From Edwardsiella anguillarum (GTDB lineage: Bacteria > Pseudomonadota > Gammaproteobacteria > Enterobacterales > Enterobacteriaceae), in assembly GCF_008801815.1 (NCBI RefSeq), contig NZ_VZOX01000004.1: a stretch of 64,000 nt of DNA; one strand, 5' to 3'. Positions within the stretch are counted from its first letter, which is position 1; each line of letters opens with the position of its first letter. The notes beneath the pieces are model-generated. The model worked only from the letters and a program-made list of their open reading frames with translations, was not told the DNA's origin and ran no database searches. Both the position numbers and the translations under genes were made by a program. Positions 17,315 to 25,894 of the stretch are shown here, piece by piece.

Positions 17315-18775
17315 GTGTCTGAAGTGTCTCAACTGTCGCCACAGCCGCTGTGGCAGATCTTTGCCGATATCTGCGCCATTCCGCATCCCTCCTACCACGA
17401 AGAAGCGCTGGCCGCCCACATCATGGCCTGGGCCAGCCAGAAAGGGATCCACGCCGAGCGCGACGCGGTAGGCAACATCCTGCTGCGTAAACCGGCCAGC
17501 CGCGGCATGGAACAACGCATTCCGGTGGTGCTGCAGGCACACCTGGACATGGTTCCGCAGAAGAATAACGACACCGACCACGATTTTACCCGCGATCCCA
17601 TTCAGGCCTATATCGACGGCGACTGGGTTAAAGCGCGCGGCACCACCCTGGGCGCCGATAACGGCATCGGCATGGCCTCTGCGCTGGCGGTGCTGGCCGA
17701 TGACAGCGTGGTTCACGGCCCGCTGGAAGTGCTGCTGACCATGACCGAAGAGGTCGGCATGGACGGCGCCTTCGGCCTGCAGCCCAACTGGCTGCAGGGT
17801 GAAGTCCTGATCAACACCGACTCCGAAGAGGAAGGCGAGGTCTACATGGGCTGCGCCGGCGGCATCGACGTGATCACCAGCCTGACGCTGCAGCGTGAAG
17901 CGATGCCGGCCGGCCTGAGCGTGGTTCGTCTCAGCATCAAAGGGCTGAAGGGCGGTCACTCCGGCGGCGACATCCATCTGGGGCTGGGCAATGCCAACAA
18001 GCTGCTGGGCCGCTTCCTGGCCGGTCACGCCGACGAGCTGGGCGCCCGGGTGCTGGACATCAACGGCGGCACCCTGCGTAACGCCATCCCGCGCGAAGCC
18101 TTCGCCACCCTGGCGCTGCCGGCGGCAAACCTCGATCGTCTGCAGGCGCTGGCGCAGCACTTCCAGTCGATCGTCGCACACGACCTGAGCGCCGTTGAGA
18201 AGAGCCCGCGCGTCACGGTCGACGCGGCGCAAAGCGCGCTGCTGCCGCTGGACGCCGCCAGCCAATCCCGCTTTATCGCGCTGCTGAACAGCACGCCGAA
18301 CGGGGTGATCCGCATGAGCGACGAGGTCAAGGGCGTAGTGGAAACCTCCCTTAACCTGGGCGTGGTCACCACGGCGGAGAGCGAGGCGCAGGTTATCTGC
18401 CTGATCCGCTCCCTGAACGAAAGCGGTAAAGACGCCGTGGTGAGCCAGCTGACCTCGCTGGGCGCGCTGGCCGGCGCCCGCGTAGAGGCCAAGGGCAGCT
18501 ACCCGGGCTGGGAGCCGGACGCCAGCTCCCCGGTGATGCACCTGGTGCGCGACACCTACCACAAGCTGTTCGGTACCCTGCCAAACATCATGGTGATCCA
18601 CGCCGGTCTGGAGTGCGGTCTGTTCAAGAAACCCTATCCGCTGATGGATATGGTCTCCATTGGGCCGACCATCACCGGGCCGCACTCGCCGGACGAGCAG
18701 GTCAACATCCCGAGCGTTGGCCGCTACTGGCAACTGCTGACCGCCCTGCTGAAGGCGATCCCGGAAAAAGCCTGA
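17315..18775 (+). CDS. pepD: Peptidase D (aminoacyl-histidine dipeptidase)
   Basis: A 486-residue M20-type zinc dipeptidase matching E. coli PepD, which cleaves dipeptides such as carnosine. Metal-site motifs are VVLQAHLDMVPQ, TLGADNGIGMASAL, MTEEVGMDGAFG and INTDSEEEGEVY; the C-terminus has MVSIGPTITGPHSPDE. The start is GTG at 17315: AGGAG lies 10 bases upstream and the residues SEVSQLSPQPLW match the family start, although the frame is open further upstream. It is followed by a terminator. Confidence 0.96.
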   Translation: MSEVSQLSPQPLWQIFADICAIPHPSYHEEALAAHIMAWASQKGIHAERDAVGNILLRKPASRGMEQRIPVVLQAHLDMVPQKNNDTDHDFTRDPIQAYIDGDWVKARGTTLGADNGIGMASALAVLADDSVVHGPLEVLLTMTEEVGMDGAFGLQPNWLQGEVLINTDSEEEGEVYMGCAGGIDVITSLTLQREAMPAGLSVVRLSIKGLKGGHSGGDIHLGLGNANKLLGRFLAGHADELGARVLDINGGTLRNAIPREAFATLALPAANLDRLQALAQHFQSIVAHDLSAVEKSPRVTVDAAQSALLPLDAASQSRFIALLNSTPNGVIRMSDEVKGVVETSLNLGVVTTAESEAQVICLIRSLNESGKDAVVSQLTSLGALAGARVEAKGSYPGWEPDASSPVMHLVRDTYHKLFGTLPNIMVIHAGLECGLFKKPYPLMDMVSIGPTITGPHSPDEQVNIPSVGRYWQLLTALLKAIPEKA

Positions 18776-18825
18776 TCCCGCGCAGACGAACGCCGCGCGA
18801 CTGACGACGCGGCGAACCACACTTC

Positions 18826-18857
18826 ATCCGCACGCCCTCGGGCGCGCGGATTTTTTT
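18826..18857 (+). terminator. Intrinsic terminator of pepD
   Basis: A hairpin with arms ATCCGCACGCCC and GGCGCGCGGAT (one mismatch) is followed by seven T on the plus strand, 50 bases past the pepD stop and directly before the convergent blc end. Confidence 0.88.
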
Positions 18858-18859
18858 GT

Positions 18860-19384
18860 CTACCCATCGGCCCACCGCAGTTGCTCTACCGCAAACCCGA
18901 GCGCGCCCGCCCGGCGGATATACGCCTGCCTGACCGCGGGCGGAAGCGTCGGCGTTCGCGACAGGATCCACAGGTAGCGGCGGTTTGACCCACAGACCAG
19001 CGCATAGCGGTAGTCATCGTCCAGCGCGATCACGTTGTAGCCGCCGTAGAACGGCCCAAAGAAGGAGACCTTCAGCGCCGCCGTCGTCGGCCCGGTGATA
19101 AAGTAGGCCTTGCCCTGACGCTGACGCCAGCGCCGCCGCTGCGCATCGTAGCCGCGGTTGAGCACGCTGATGCCGCCATCCTCGCGTAAGGCATAGTGGG
19201 CGCTCACCTGCGTTAGCCCGCGCTCAAAGCGGTTGTCCAGACGGGCAACCTCATACCAGATGCCCAGATAACGCGCGACGTCAAACCCCCGCAGCGGCTC
19301 GACGCCGCGCGGCGGGGCCGGCGAGCGACAGGCCGCCAGCAACAGCGCCAGGGGGACGGCGCACAGCGCTGGCCACGCTTTCAT
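18860..19384 (-). CDS. blc: Outer-membrane lipoprotein lipocalin Blc
   Basis: A 174-residue bacterial lipocalin. It has a lipoprotein signal peptide with lipobox LLAAC (Cys19), the lipocalin motif RYLGIWYEVARLDNRFE, and family motifs such as GPFYGGYNVIALDDDY and YLWILSRTP. It is expected to bind lysophospholipids or fatty acids at the outer membrane. GGAG lies eight bases upstream of the ATG. It is monocistronic and convergent with pepD. Confidence 0.93.
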   Translation of the reverse strand: MKAWPALCAVPLALLLAACRSPAPPRGVEPLRGFDVARYLGIWYEVARLDNRFERGLTQVSAHYALREDGGISVLNRGYDAQRRRWRQRQGKAYFITGPTTAALKVSFFGPFYGGYNVIALDDDYRYALVCGSNRRYLWILSRTPTLPPAVRQAYIRRAGALGFAVEQLRWADG

Positions 19385-19440
19385 CGACGCTCTCCTTCTC
19401 TCCCTCGGATGATCTCAGTGTAGTCCGCTTTACGGCAGGC

Positions 19441-19473
19441 AAAAAAAGAGGCCGCCGTCTTCACTCTGCGGCC
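19441..19473 (-). terminator. Intrinsic terminator of the pepT-dcuC operon
   Basis: On the minus strand GGCCGC and GCGGCC arms enclose a 12-base loop and are followed by TCTTTTTTT, about 45 bases past the stop of the DcuC-type carrier. Confidence 0.8.
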
Positions 19474-19518
19474 CCATCGCACCGATGCGCTCTCACCCTT
19501 GGCGCGTCACGCCAATAC

Positions 19519-20880
19519 TCAGTAGAACAGGCCGATCAGCGCCGTATGGAAGAGAAAGCCCGCGATCAGCGGTACCGAGGTACGCCGCACCACCTCAAAG
19601 GGCGAGAGTTTGGCGCCGCTGGAGACGGCGATCACCACCCCGGAGACCGGCGACAGCGCGCGCCCCATATGGGAGGCCTGCTGCATCGGCAGGATCATCG
19701 CCACCGCGTTGGCGCCCATGCTGCTGGCGATCTGCGGGATCAGCTCCACGAAGGCCAGGAAAGGCGCATTGCCCGATCCCATGATAATCGCGGCAGCGAA
19801 GGTCACCAGCGCAAAGACAATGGCCATGGCGAAGGGGGGCAGCCCGACGTGTTCGGCCAGCAGGATCACCTGATCGATGGCGCCGATCACCTTGATGCCG
19901 TGCGCAAAGACCCCGGCGGCCACCAGCAGGCCAACCACGCCGGCAAACGCCTGCCCCATCCCTTTCAGAAAGTGGCTAAACCCGTCGCACACCGACTTGA
20001 AGTCGCGCAGGCGCAGCAGTTCGATCAGCATGCAGATCGCCATGGCGATCATCACGATGGTGACGATATTCAGGTTGATGCCGCTGACAAACAGCTTGGA
20101 GGAGCCGACCGCCATCAGAATCGGCAGCATCGGCAGCAGCGCATAAAAGGCGGGGGAGCGGGCGGGCGCATCCTCCTGCTGCCGTACCGCCGCCTGCGGC
20201 AGCGTGCCGGCGCGCCGATCGCAGTGGCGCTGCCAGAAGACATGGCAGATGCCGACCACCAGCACCGTCGCCAGCGCCGCGGGCCCCTGGTGGTACAGCA
20301 CATACTCCACCACATCCATCTCAACGGCCTTGGCGCCGCGGATGGCGTCGATCGCCGTCGGGGTATAGGCCACCCCGAGCGACGTCGCGATCACCCCCGC
20401 CGCCGACGCGGCGGACAGCCCGAGCCCCAGCATGATGGGGAACATGGTGCCCATCAGCAATACCGCCAGGCCGGTAGCCGACGGAATGGCCAGCTGCAGC
20501 AGGCTGGCCAGCAGGTAAGAGAAGAACAGCAGGGTATAGGGCGACTGCAGGCGACGCAGCGGGCGGGTCACCACCCGCACCACCGCCTCGTTGGCGCCGA
20601 TGTGATCCATATAGTGGGCAAAGCCCATCAGCGCCATGATCATCAGCCCCAGATCCGCCGCCCGGGTGCTGAACAGATCGCGCATCACCTCAAAGGGGTC
20701 GAGCGCCGCGATCCCGGTCGTGGCCACCCCTTTCGGCAACACGCTGCCCCAGCCCGCCAGCTGGGTGCAGAACATCAGCAGCAGGCCGGCCACCAGCAGC
20801 ACCGGCTCCGCCTTATAGCCGCGCAGGATCAGGCGGGCCACCGCCACGATCACCAGCAGCGCGATAATCACCTGGATCAT
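19519..20880 (-). CDS. DcuC-family anaerobic C4-dicarboxylate carrier
   Basis: A 453-residue, very hydrophobic inner-membrane protein with about 12 predicted membrane helices and DcuC-family features (LMIMALMGFAHYMDHIGANEA, SLGVAYTPTAIDAIRG, FAAAIIMGSGNAPFLAFVEL). DcuC proteins export succinate or exchange C4-dicarboxylates in fermentation. Its ATG overlaps the pepT stop (ATGA), so the two are translationally coupled. Pairing with a tripeptidase suggests use of peptide-derived amino acids under anaerobic conditions, which is inference. Several enterobacteria carry more than one DcuC paralogue, so no symbol is assigned. Confidence 0.85.
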   Translation of the reverse strand: MIQVIIALLVIVAVARLILRGYKAEPVLLVAGLLLMFCTQLAGWGSVLPKGVATTGIAALDPFEVMRDLFSTRAADLGLMIMALMGFAHYMDHIGANEAVVRVVTRPLRRLQSPYTLLFFSYLLASLLQLAIPSATGLAVLLMGTMFPIMLGLGLSAASAAGVIATSLGVAYTPTAIDAIRGAKAVEMDVVEYVLYHQGPAALATVLVVGICHVFWQRHCDRRAGTLPQAAVRQQEDAPARSPAFYALLPMLPILMAVGSSKLFVSGINLNIVTIVMIAMAICMLIELLRLRDFKSVCDGFSHFLKGMGQAFAGVVGLLVAAGVFAHGIKVIGAIDQVILLAEHVGLPPFAMAIVFALVTFAAAIIMGSGNAPFLAFVELIPQIASSMGANAVAMILPMQQASHMGRALSPVSGVVIAVSSGAKLSPFEVVRRTSVPLIAGFLFHTALIGLFY

Positions 20881-22130
20881 GCCGTCTCCTCTGCGCTGAA
20901 GTGGGCGTGGGTCTCGACGATCGCCGCAACCACCACGTCGCTGGCCGCCCGCAGGGATTTCACCGGCAGGTATTCATAGATGGAGTGAAAGTTATGCGCG
21001 CCGGTAAACAGGTTGGGACAGGGCAGTCCCTTCTGCGACAGCACCGCGCCGTCATAGCCGCCGCGCATCGGCACCGGGCGCGGGGTAATACCGCAGCGCC
21101 GGTAGGCGCGCAGGGCGATCTCCACCGGGAAACTCGCGGCGCCCTGCAGGCTGTTGGCCACGTTGGCATAGCGATCAGCGAGGTGGGCCACGACGCTCCC
21201 CTCGCCCCACAGCGCCTCACAGCTCTGCGCCAGCTGGCGGATAAACGCCATCCGCTGGCGATAGCCTGCGTCGGTAAAGTCGCGGATATCCAGCTTGAGC
21301 ACGGTACGCGCGCTGTTGCCCGACAGCTGCTTCACCCAGTAGTAACCCTCACGCCCTTCGGTGTACTCCGGCGCCTCGCCCGGCGGCAGCATGGCGATGA
21401 ACTTATGGGCCATCAGCAGCGAGTTCTTCAGCTTGCCCTTGGCCGACATCGGGTGCGCCGAGGCGCCGGTAAAGATCACCTCAACATCGCCGGCGTTCCA
21501 GTTTTCACACACCAGTTCGCCGATGCCGCAGCAGTCCAGGGTATAGGCAAAGTCAGCGCCGAAGGCCTCGGTATCGAACGCCTTGGCGCCGCGCAGCCCC
21601 TGCTCCTCGTCCGGGACAAAGCCCACCTTGACCGGGCCGTGGGCAATCTGCGGGTTGGCCTGCAGGTGCTGCAGGGCGTTCATGATGGCGGCGATGGCCG
21701 CCTTGTCGTCCGCCCCCAGTAGACTGGTGCCGTCGGTCACGATCAGATCATCGCCAACGTAGTCGGCCAGCTCGGGAAACGCGCTCTGGCGCAGAAAGAT
21801 CTGCCGCTCGGCGTTCAGACACAGATCGCCGCCGCGGTAAGGCAGCACCTGGGCGTGGGTATCGGCGCTCTGCTCGGCGCTGGTGTCCAGATGAGCAAAA
21901 AAGGCCACCGTCGGCAGCGGCCGATCGCAGTTAGCCGGTAGCGTCGCGGTGACGATGGCATTCTCCCTGACCTGCACCTCCTGCAGGCCGAGCGCGCGCA
22001 GCTCCTCTCCCAGGCGCTGCGCCAGCACCCGCTGACCCGGCGACGACGGCATGATGCCCTGGGCCCCTTTCTCACGATCGGTGGTGGTATTAATTTGGGT
22101 GTAACTAATAAAACGGTCAATAATATCCAT
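20877..22130 (-). CDS. pepT: Peptidase T (tripeptide aminopeptidase)
   Basis: A 417-residue M20B zinc peptidase that removes the N-terminal residue of tripeptides. Metal-site motifs are VAFFAHLDTS, DGTSLLGADDKAAIAAIM, FVPDEEQGLRGA and YTLDCCGIGELV; the C-terminus has the metal-binding LFTGAHNFHSIYEYLP. Length and motifs fit PepT. AAAGGA lies about eight bases upstream of the ATG. In E. coli pepT is FNR-activated; no FNR site was confirmed here. It overlaps the downstream DcuC-type gene by four bases. It is divergent in sequence from E. coli PepT, so a PepT paralogue is possible. Confidence 0.88.
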   Translation of the reverse strand: MDIIDRFISYTQINTTTDREKGAQGIMPSSPGQRVLAQRLGEELRALGLQEVQVRENAIVTATLPANCDRPLPTVAFFAHLDTSAEQSADTHAQVLPYRGGDLCLNAERQIFLRQSAFPELADYVGDDLIVTDGTSLLGADDKAAIAAIMNALQHLQANPQIAHGPVKVGFVPDEEQGLRGAKAFDTEAFGADFAYTLDCCGIGELVCENWNAGDVEVIFTGASAHPMSAKGKLKNSLLMAHKFIAMLPPGEAPEYTEGREGYYWVKQLSGNSARTVLKLDIRDFTDAGYRQRMAFIRQLAQSCEALWGEGSVVAHLADRYANVANSLQGAASFPVEIALRAYRRCGITPRPVPMRGGYDGAVLSQKGLPCPNLFTGAHNFHSIYEYLPVKSLRAASDVVVAAIVETHAHFSAEETA

Positions 22131-22229
22131 TACTTAGATTCCTTTAGGGTCAACCGACGGAATTATAAAAGCAATGGTGTCATAAAAGTTTGAAGCGCCC
22201 GCAAGAACGACGATAAAGCCGCGCCGGGC

Positions 22230-23288
22230 TCAAAGAATGTCCAGCGACAGCTGCTTCTGCTGCCCGGGGTCGGGCAGCATCACATGCAGCCCCACCAAAC
22301 GCACGCCGCGTCCGGCGCGGCGCAAATCCCACGCCTGCCGCGCCACCGCCAGCAGATCGTCCCGATCCAGATAGGGGTAAACGTGCTCCTGCGTGGTCAG
22401 CTGAAAGTCGGCAAACTTGAGCTTTACCCCCTGGCGGGCAATGCGCAGATCCGGCTGGACTCTGGCCAGCCGCCGTTCTAGCTCGGGATACAGCTGCTCG
22501 ATCAGCTGACGGCATGCCGCCCAGTCGCCGATATCCTGCGCCAGCGTCTTCTCCACGCCTACCGATTTACGCTGCCGAGCGGGGTTGACCTCGCGCTCAT
22601 CGCGCCCCAGGCTGCGCTCCCACAGCACGCGGCCAAACTTGCCGAAGCGGCGCAGCAGCGTGGCCAGATCGTAGGCGCGCACGTCGGCGCAGGTATGCAG
22701 CCCCAGCTCGGCTAAACGGGCGGCGGTCACCTTCCCCACGCCGGGGATCTTCGCCAGCGGCAGAGCCTGAACAAAGGCATCGACCTGCTCCGGCGGGATC
22801 ACATATTGGCCGTTGGGTTTGTTAATGTCAGAGGCGATTTTCGCCAGAAACTTCAGCGGAGCGACGCCGGCCGAGGCCGTCAGCCGCAGCTCGGCGGCGA
22901 TATCGGCGCGGATCTGCCGGGCTATCAGCGTGGCCGAGCCGTGGTGCAGCGGACAGTCGCTGACGTCCAGATAGGCCTCATCCAGCGACAGCGGCTCGAC
23001 CAACGGGGTGTAACGCTGAAAGATGCGTTGGATTTCACCAGAGACGCTCTTATACACCGCCATGCGCCCTGGACGCAGCATCAGATGGGGGCACAGCTTC
23101 AGGGCCTGCGCCGTCGGCATGGCGCTGCGGACACCGTAGCGCCGTGCCGCATAGTTGGCGGTGCTGATCACGCCACGCCGCTCGCCGCTGCCGCCGATGG
23201 CCAGCGGCACCTCGCGCAGCGCCGGAAAATCCCGCATCTCGACCGCCGCAAAAAAACAGTCCATATCGATGTGAATGATCTTACCCAT
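22230..23288 (-). CDS. dinB: DNA polymerase IV
   Basis: A 352-residue Y-family translesion polymerase. Catalytic acidic residues are in IIHIDMDCFFAAVEMRD and PLSLDEAYLDVSD; helix-hairpin-helix motif KIPGVGKVTAARL is also present; the C-terminus QKQLSLDIL resembles a beta-clamp binding motif. The ATG at 23288 matches the family start; a GTG at 23300 is also in frame. A LexA box lies 25 bases upstream, so expression is SOS-induced. With umuDC, the window holds two SOS polymerases. Confidence 0.96.
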   Translation of the reverse strand: MGKIIHIDMDCFFAAVEMRDFPALREVPLAIGGSGERRGVISTANYAARRYGVRSAMPTAQALKLCPHLMLRPGRMAVYKSVSGEIQRIFQRYTPLVEPLSLDEAYLDVSDCPLHHGSATLIARQIRADIAAELRLTASAGVAPLKFLAKIASDINKPNGQYVIPPEQVDAFVQALPLAKIPGVGKVTAARLAELGLHTCADVRAYDLATLLRRFGKFGRVLWERSLGRDEREVNPARQRKSVGVEKTLAQDIGDWAACRQLIEQLYPELERRLARVQPDLRIARQGVKLKFADFQLTTQEHVYPYLDRDDLLAVARQAWDLRRAGRGVRLVGLHVMLPDPGQQKQLSLDIL

Positions 23289-23312
23289 CAGCCTGCCCAC
23301 GCCTCAGTTGCA

Positions 23313-23328
23313 CTGTATAAGTATACAG
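23313..23328 (-). promoter_or_regulatory. LexA box of dinB
   Basis: CTGTATAAGTATACAG fits CTGT-N8-ACAG and is a near-perfect palindrome. It ends 25 bases before the dinB ATG, the expected place for an operator covering the promoter. Confidence 0.9.
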
Positions 23329-24012
23329 CACAATTGAGTCGATTCAACCGTCGCGCTATCGTGAGGAGGCGGTGGGGCATGGCCTGCCGGGAAAACCGTT
23401 CCCGTCCGTTCATAAATAATGACGCCGTTAAACTCTAAGCACGTTTTAATTACAGCAGGGTGATATTAAATATACGCAAAATATCCTCAGCACAATTATC
23501 ATTCATAATAATTAAAAACAACCATTGCATAATGTTTCATATATCACCAACTCTGTTTCATACGAAACTAGCAACCAAAAGCGTTTAAATATTCAGGCAC
23601 AGGATTTGCATAATCATGATATTGCGCCACAATTGGGATGACCATCACGTAATAGTACACTCACAATATAGTTCAATTTGTATTATAAAAGGATTGGCCC
23701 ACTTTACATCGCGATCGGCTTTTTGTCGTGTTTACACTCTTTATTTCATGATGACTGCAGCTGCGGTGCTAGAATTAAAAACGTTAGCTGAGCCAAGCAT
23801 GATTTATTTTAATCAACGCGCTCAACACAGTACAACACGCTGTTTTAATACAGCTGGGATTTTTGTTTCCAGAAAACAGAGTTAATACATGCAATATAGG
23901 CTTTAGTGACATTCCCTGAGTCGTTTTCCTTTGCGCTGTGATGTCATACCAGCGAAAAATGGGTCTACGGCTTATCACTCACGTGATAGAGACCATATCA
24001 AGGACATTAAAA
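23329..24012. promoter_or_regulatory. Long AT-rich control region of the decarboxylase locus
   Basis: This AT-rich region of nearly 700 bases precedes the decarboxylase gene. It contains a direct repeat TGTTTCATA at 23533-23541 and 23554-23562, exactly 21 bp apart (two helical turns). The second copy forms the palindrome GTTTCATACGAAAC (23555-23568). The AT-richness fits silencing by H-NS and activation by an acid-response regulator, but that is inference. An 89-codon frame (23616-23885) has no ribosome-binding site and looks like chance. Confidence 0.5.
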
Positions 24013-25725
24013 ATGAAAACGTGTAACTGTAATAATGACAAACAGTGGACAAAATACCGCGAAGAGATGCGCTCTGCATTTCCGTCTGCATTCAGTGACG
24101 ATCATGATCCTTTAACCAAATCGATAGCCAAAGCCATTGAACAGCTGAATAAGCTACGTCCTGCCGACGGCGGCCCCGCCTATTTGGGACAGAATCCGGC
24201 TTTGACTATCGATTTCGATAAAGTCAAAGACATTGAAATGGCCGATAAAATGAGTAGCAGCGACCAGGTCATTGCTGATACCAGCGCTCTGTTTGAAGGG
24301 CTGCCTAACTGGGGCCATCCGCTGACCATGTGTAACGTGATCCCGCAGGCGAATACCGCCTCTATTATCGCGGCCGTGATGTCAGAAATTTTCTCCCCGA
24401 ATATTTTGGAAGGGGAATACTCCTGGAACGTTCACCGCGCCGAGCTGGAAAGCGCCGGGATGCTGGCCAACATGGTCGGCTGGGACGCCAAACACGCCGG
24501 CTGTCTGTACACCTACGGCGGCTCAGGCTGCTGGACCTACCATGTTAAATATGCGCTGACCCGCGTATTGCCGAACTCCCGCCACAGCGGCGTCCGTACC
24601 GATGCCAAGGTGCTGTGCTCTCAGCAGGCACACTACACGATGCTGAACAGCACCGACTGGATGGGCCTGGGGATGGACAACATCATCCGCATCAAGACCG
24701 ATCCTGACACCAACGCGATGGATCTGAACGACCTGGAGGCGGTGCTGAAATCGCTGCAGGCCAAGAAAATCCCGGTTGCCTCCGTGGTATGTACCATGGG
24801 GACCACCGACGCTAACGCCTTTGACCCGGTGGGCGGGGTACGTAAGCTGCTGGATCAATACCCCAACGCCGCCCCCTACGGCAAGGCGCTGCTGTACTGC
24901 GATGCCGTCACCAGCTGGTCATGGCTGGCCTTTAAGAAATATGATTTTGCCAAGAACCCGCTGCAGTTCACCGAAGAGCTGCTGCCGTTCATCGAGGCCA
25001 ACTGCCGCGCGCTGCAGGACATGAAGTACGCTGATGCTATCGGCTTTGACTTCCATAAAGCCGGCTTTACCCCCTACGCCAGCAGCTGCTTCACCTACCG
25101 CAACGCAGAGGAGTTTGAAAGCATCCTGAAACGTCCGGGCTCCGCCTATCTGCAGCCGCGCTCCCCGTACAACCCGCTGGACTACACGCTGGAGGTCTCC
25201 CGTGCGGCGACCGGCGCGCTGGCTGGCTGGGCCACGATGAAATACTTCGGCTATGAGGGCTTCCAGGCCATCATGGGCGGGATTCTGGAGAACCAGTATT
25301 ACCTGCGTAACCTGCTGCATGAAAATGCCGCCACCGTCTGCGTCAACCCCGATGACTACAGCCTGGTAACGCTGTTCCGTATTTACCCGGAAGGCGTTAT
25401 GGCTCATCAGCAATATCAGCATGAGCTCAGCGATCCGTCCTACAAATCTCAGCTGATCGCCAATAACAAACTAACCATGGACGTCGGTAATAAACTTTAC
25501 GAGTGGTTCCGTAGCGGTAAGAAAATCAACGGACAATATACTCCGTACATGAGCTTCAGCACCGGCTTCCGGGTGACTGAATATAACCGCGACGCGCACG
25601 ACCCGGATGCAACCGTATTTGCCCTGAAAGTGTATCCGATGAATGTTCATTTAACCCATGAAATTATGCAGCACGTTGTAGATTGCGTCACTGCCGCACG
25701 TAATGAGGTGCTTGGCATTAAATAA
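24013..25725 (+). CDS. Group II PLP-dependent amino-acid decarboxylase
   Basis: A 570-residue fold-type I decarboxylase. PLP-site features are the TYGGSG loop (167-172), the stacking histidine H207 in QQAHYT, D297 in LLYCDAVTSW (binding the pyridine nitrogen), and the Schiff-base lysine K349 in GFDFHKAG. The substrate is uncertain. Two GadC-like antiporters directly downstream suggest a glutamate- or other amino-acid-dependent acid-resistance module, but the protein is longer than GadA/B and clearly different in sequence. AAGGA lies about nine bases before the chosen ATG; the frame is open to 23938. The N-terminus MKTCNCNNDKQW is unusually cysteine-rich for a cytoplasmic enzyme. Confidence 0.82.
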   Translation: MKTCNCNNDKQWTKYREEMRSAFPSAFSDDHDPLTKSIAKAIEQLNKLRPADGGPAYLGQNPALTIDFDKVKDIEMADKMSSSDQVIADTSALFEGLPNWGHPLTMCNVIPQANTASIIAAVMSEIFSPNILEGEYSWNVHRAELESAGMLANMVGWDAKHAGCLYTYGGSGCWTYHVKYALTRVLPNSRHSGVRTDAKVLCSQQAHYTMLNSTDWMGLGMDNIIRIKTDPDTNAMDLNDLEAVLKSLQAKKIPVASVVCTMGTTDANAFDPVGGVRKLLDQYPNAAPYGKALLYCDAVTSWSWLAFKKYDFAKNPLQFTEELLPFIEANCRALQDMKYADAIGFDFHKAGFTPYASSCFTYRNAEEFESILKRPGSAYLQPRSPYNPLDYTLEVSRAATGALAGWATMKYFGYEGFQAIMGGILENQYYLRNLLHENAATVCVNPDDYSLVTLFRIYPEGVMAHQQYQHELSDPSYKSQLIANNKLTMDVGNKLYEWFRSGKKINGQYTPYMSFSTGFRVTEYNRDAHDPDATVFALKVYPMNVHLTHEIMQHVVDCVTAARNEVLGIK

Positions 25726-25804
25726 TGCCACGCGACTGTTCCGCGACGGGGCATCATATCGATGCGTATAACCCGCCGCAGGACACCGCCATCAATATAT
25801 GCAC

Positions 25805-25841
25805 AGGCCGGGTTATCCCGGCCTATATGCCTCTTTATTTT
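25805..25841 (+). terminator. Hairpin between decarboxylase and first antiporter
   Basis: AGGCCGGG-TTAT-CCCGGCCT is followed by a T-rich stretch. It probably gives partial termination, lowering antiporter expression relative to the decarboxylase, as hairpins within such operons often do. Confidence 0.65.
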
Positions 25842-25894
25842 CGCATCGCTGACCCATGAAACACGCATAAATCAGGTTTTATCAAGGAGCATTT

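Noticed and set aside
17039..18820. 593-codon minus-strand frame opposite pepD
   Set aside because: Composition is His/Gln/Gly/Arg repeats typical of an antisense frame; pepD is certain on the plus strand.
23616..23885. 89-codon frame in the decarboxylase control region
   Set aside because: No ribosome-binding site, no recognisable features, in AT-rich regulatory DNA.
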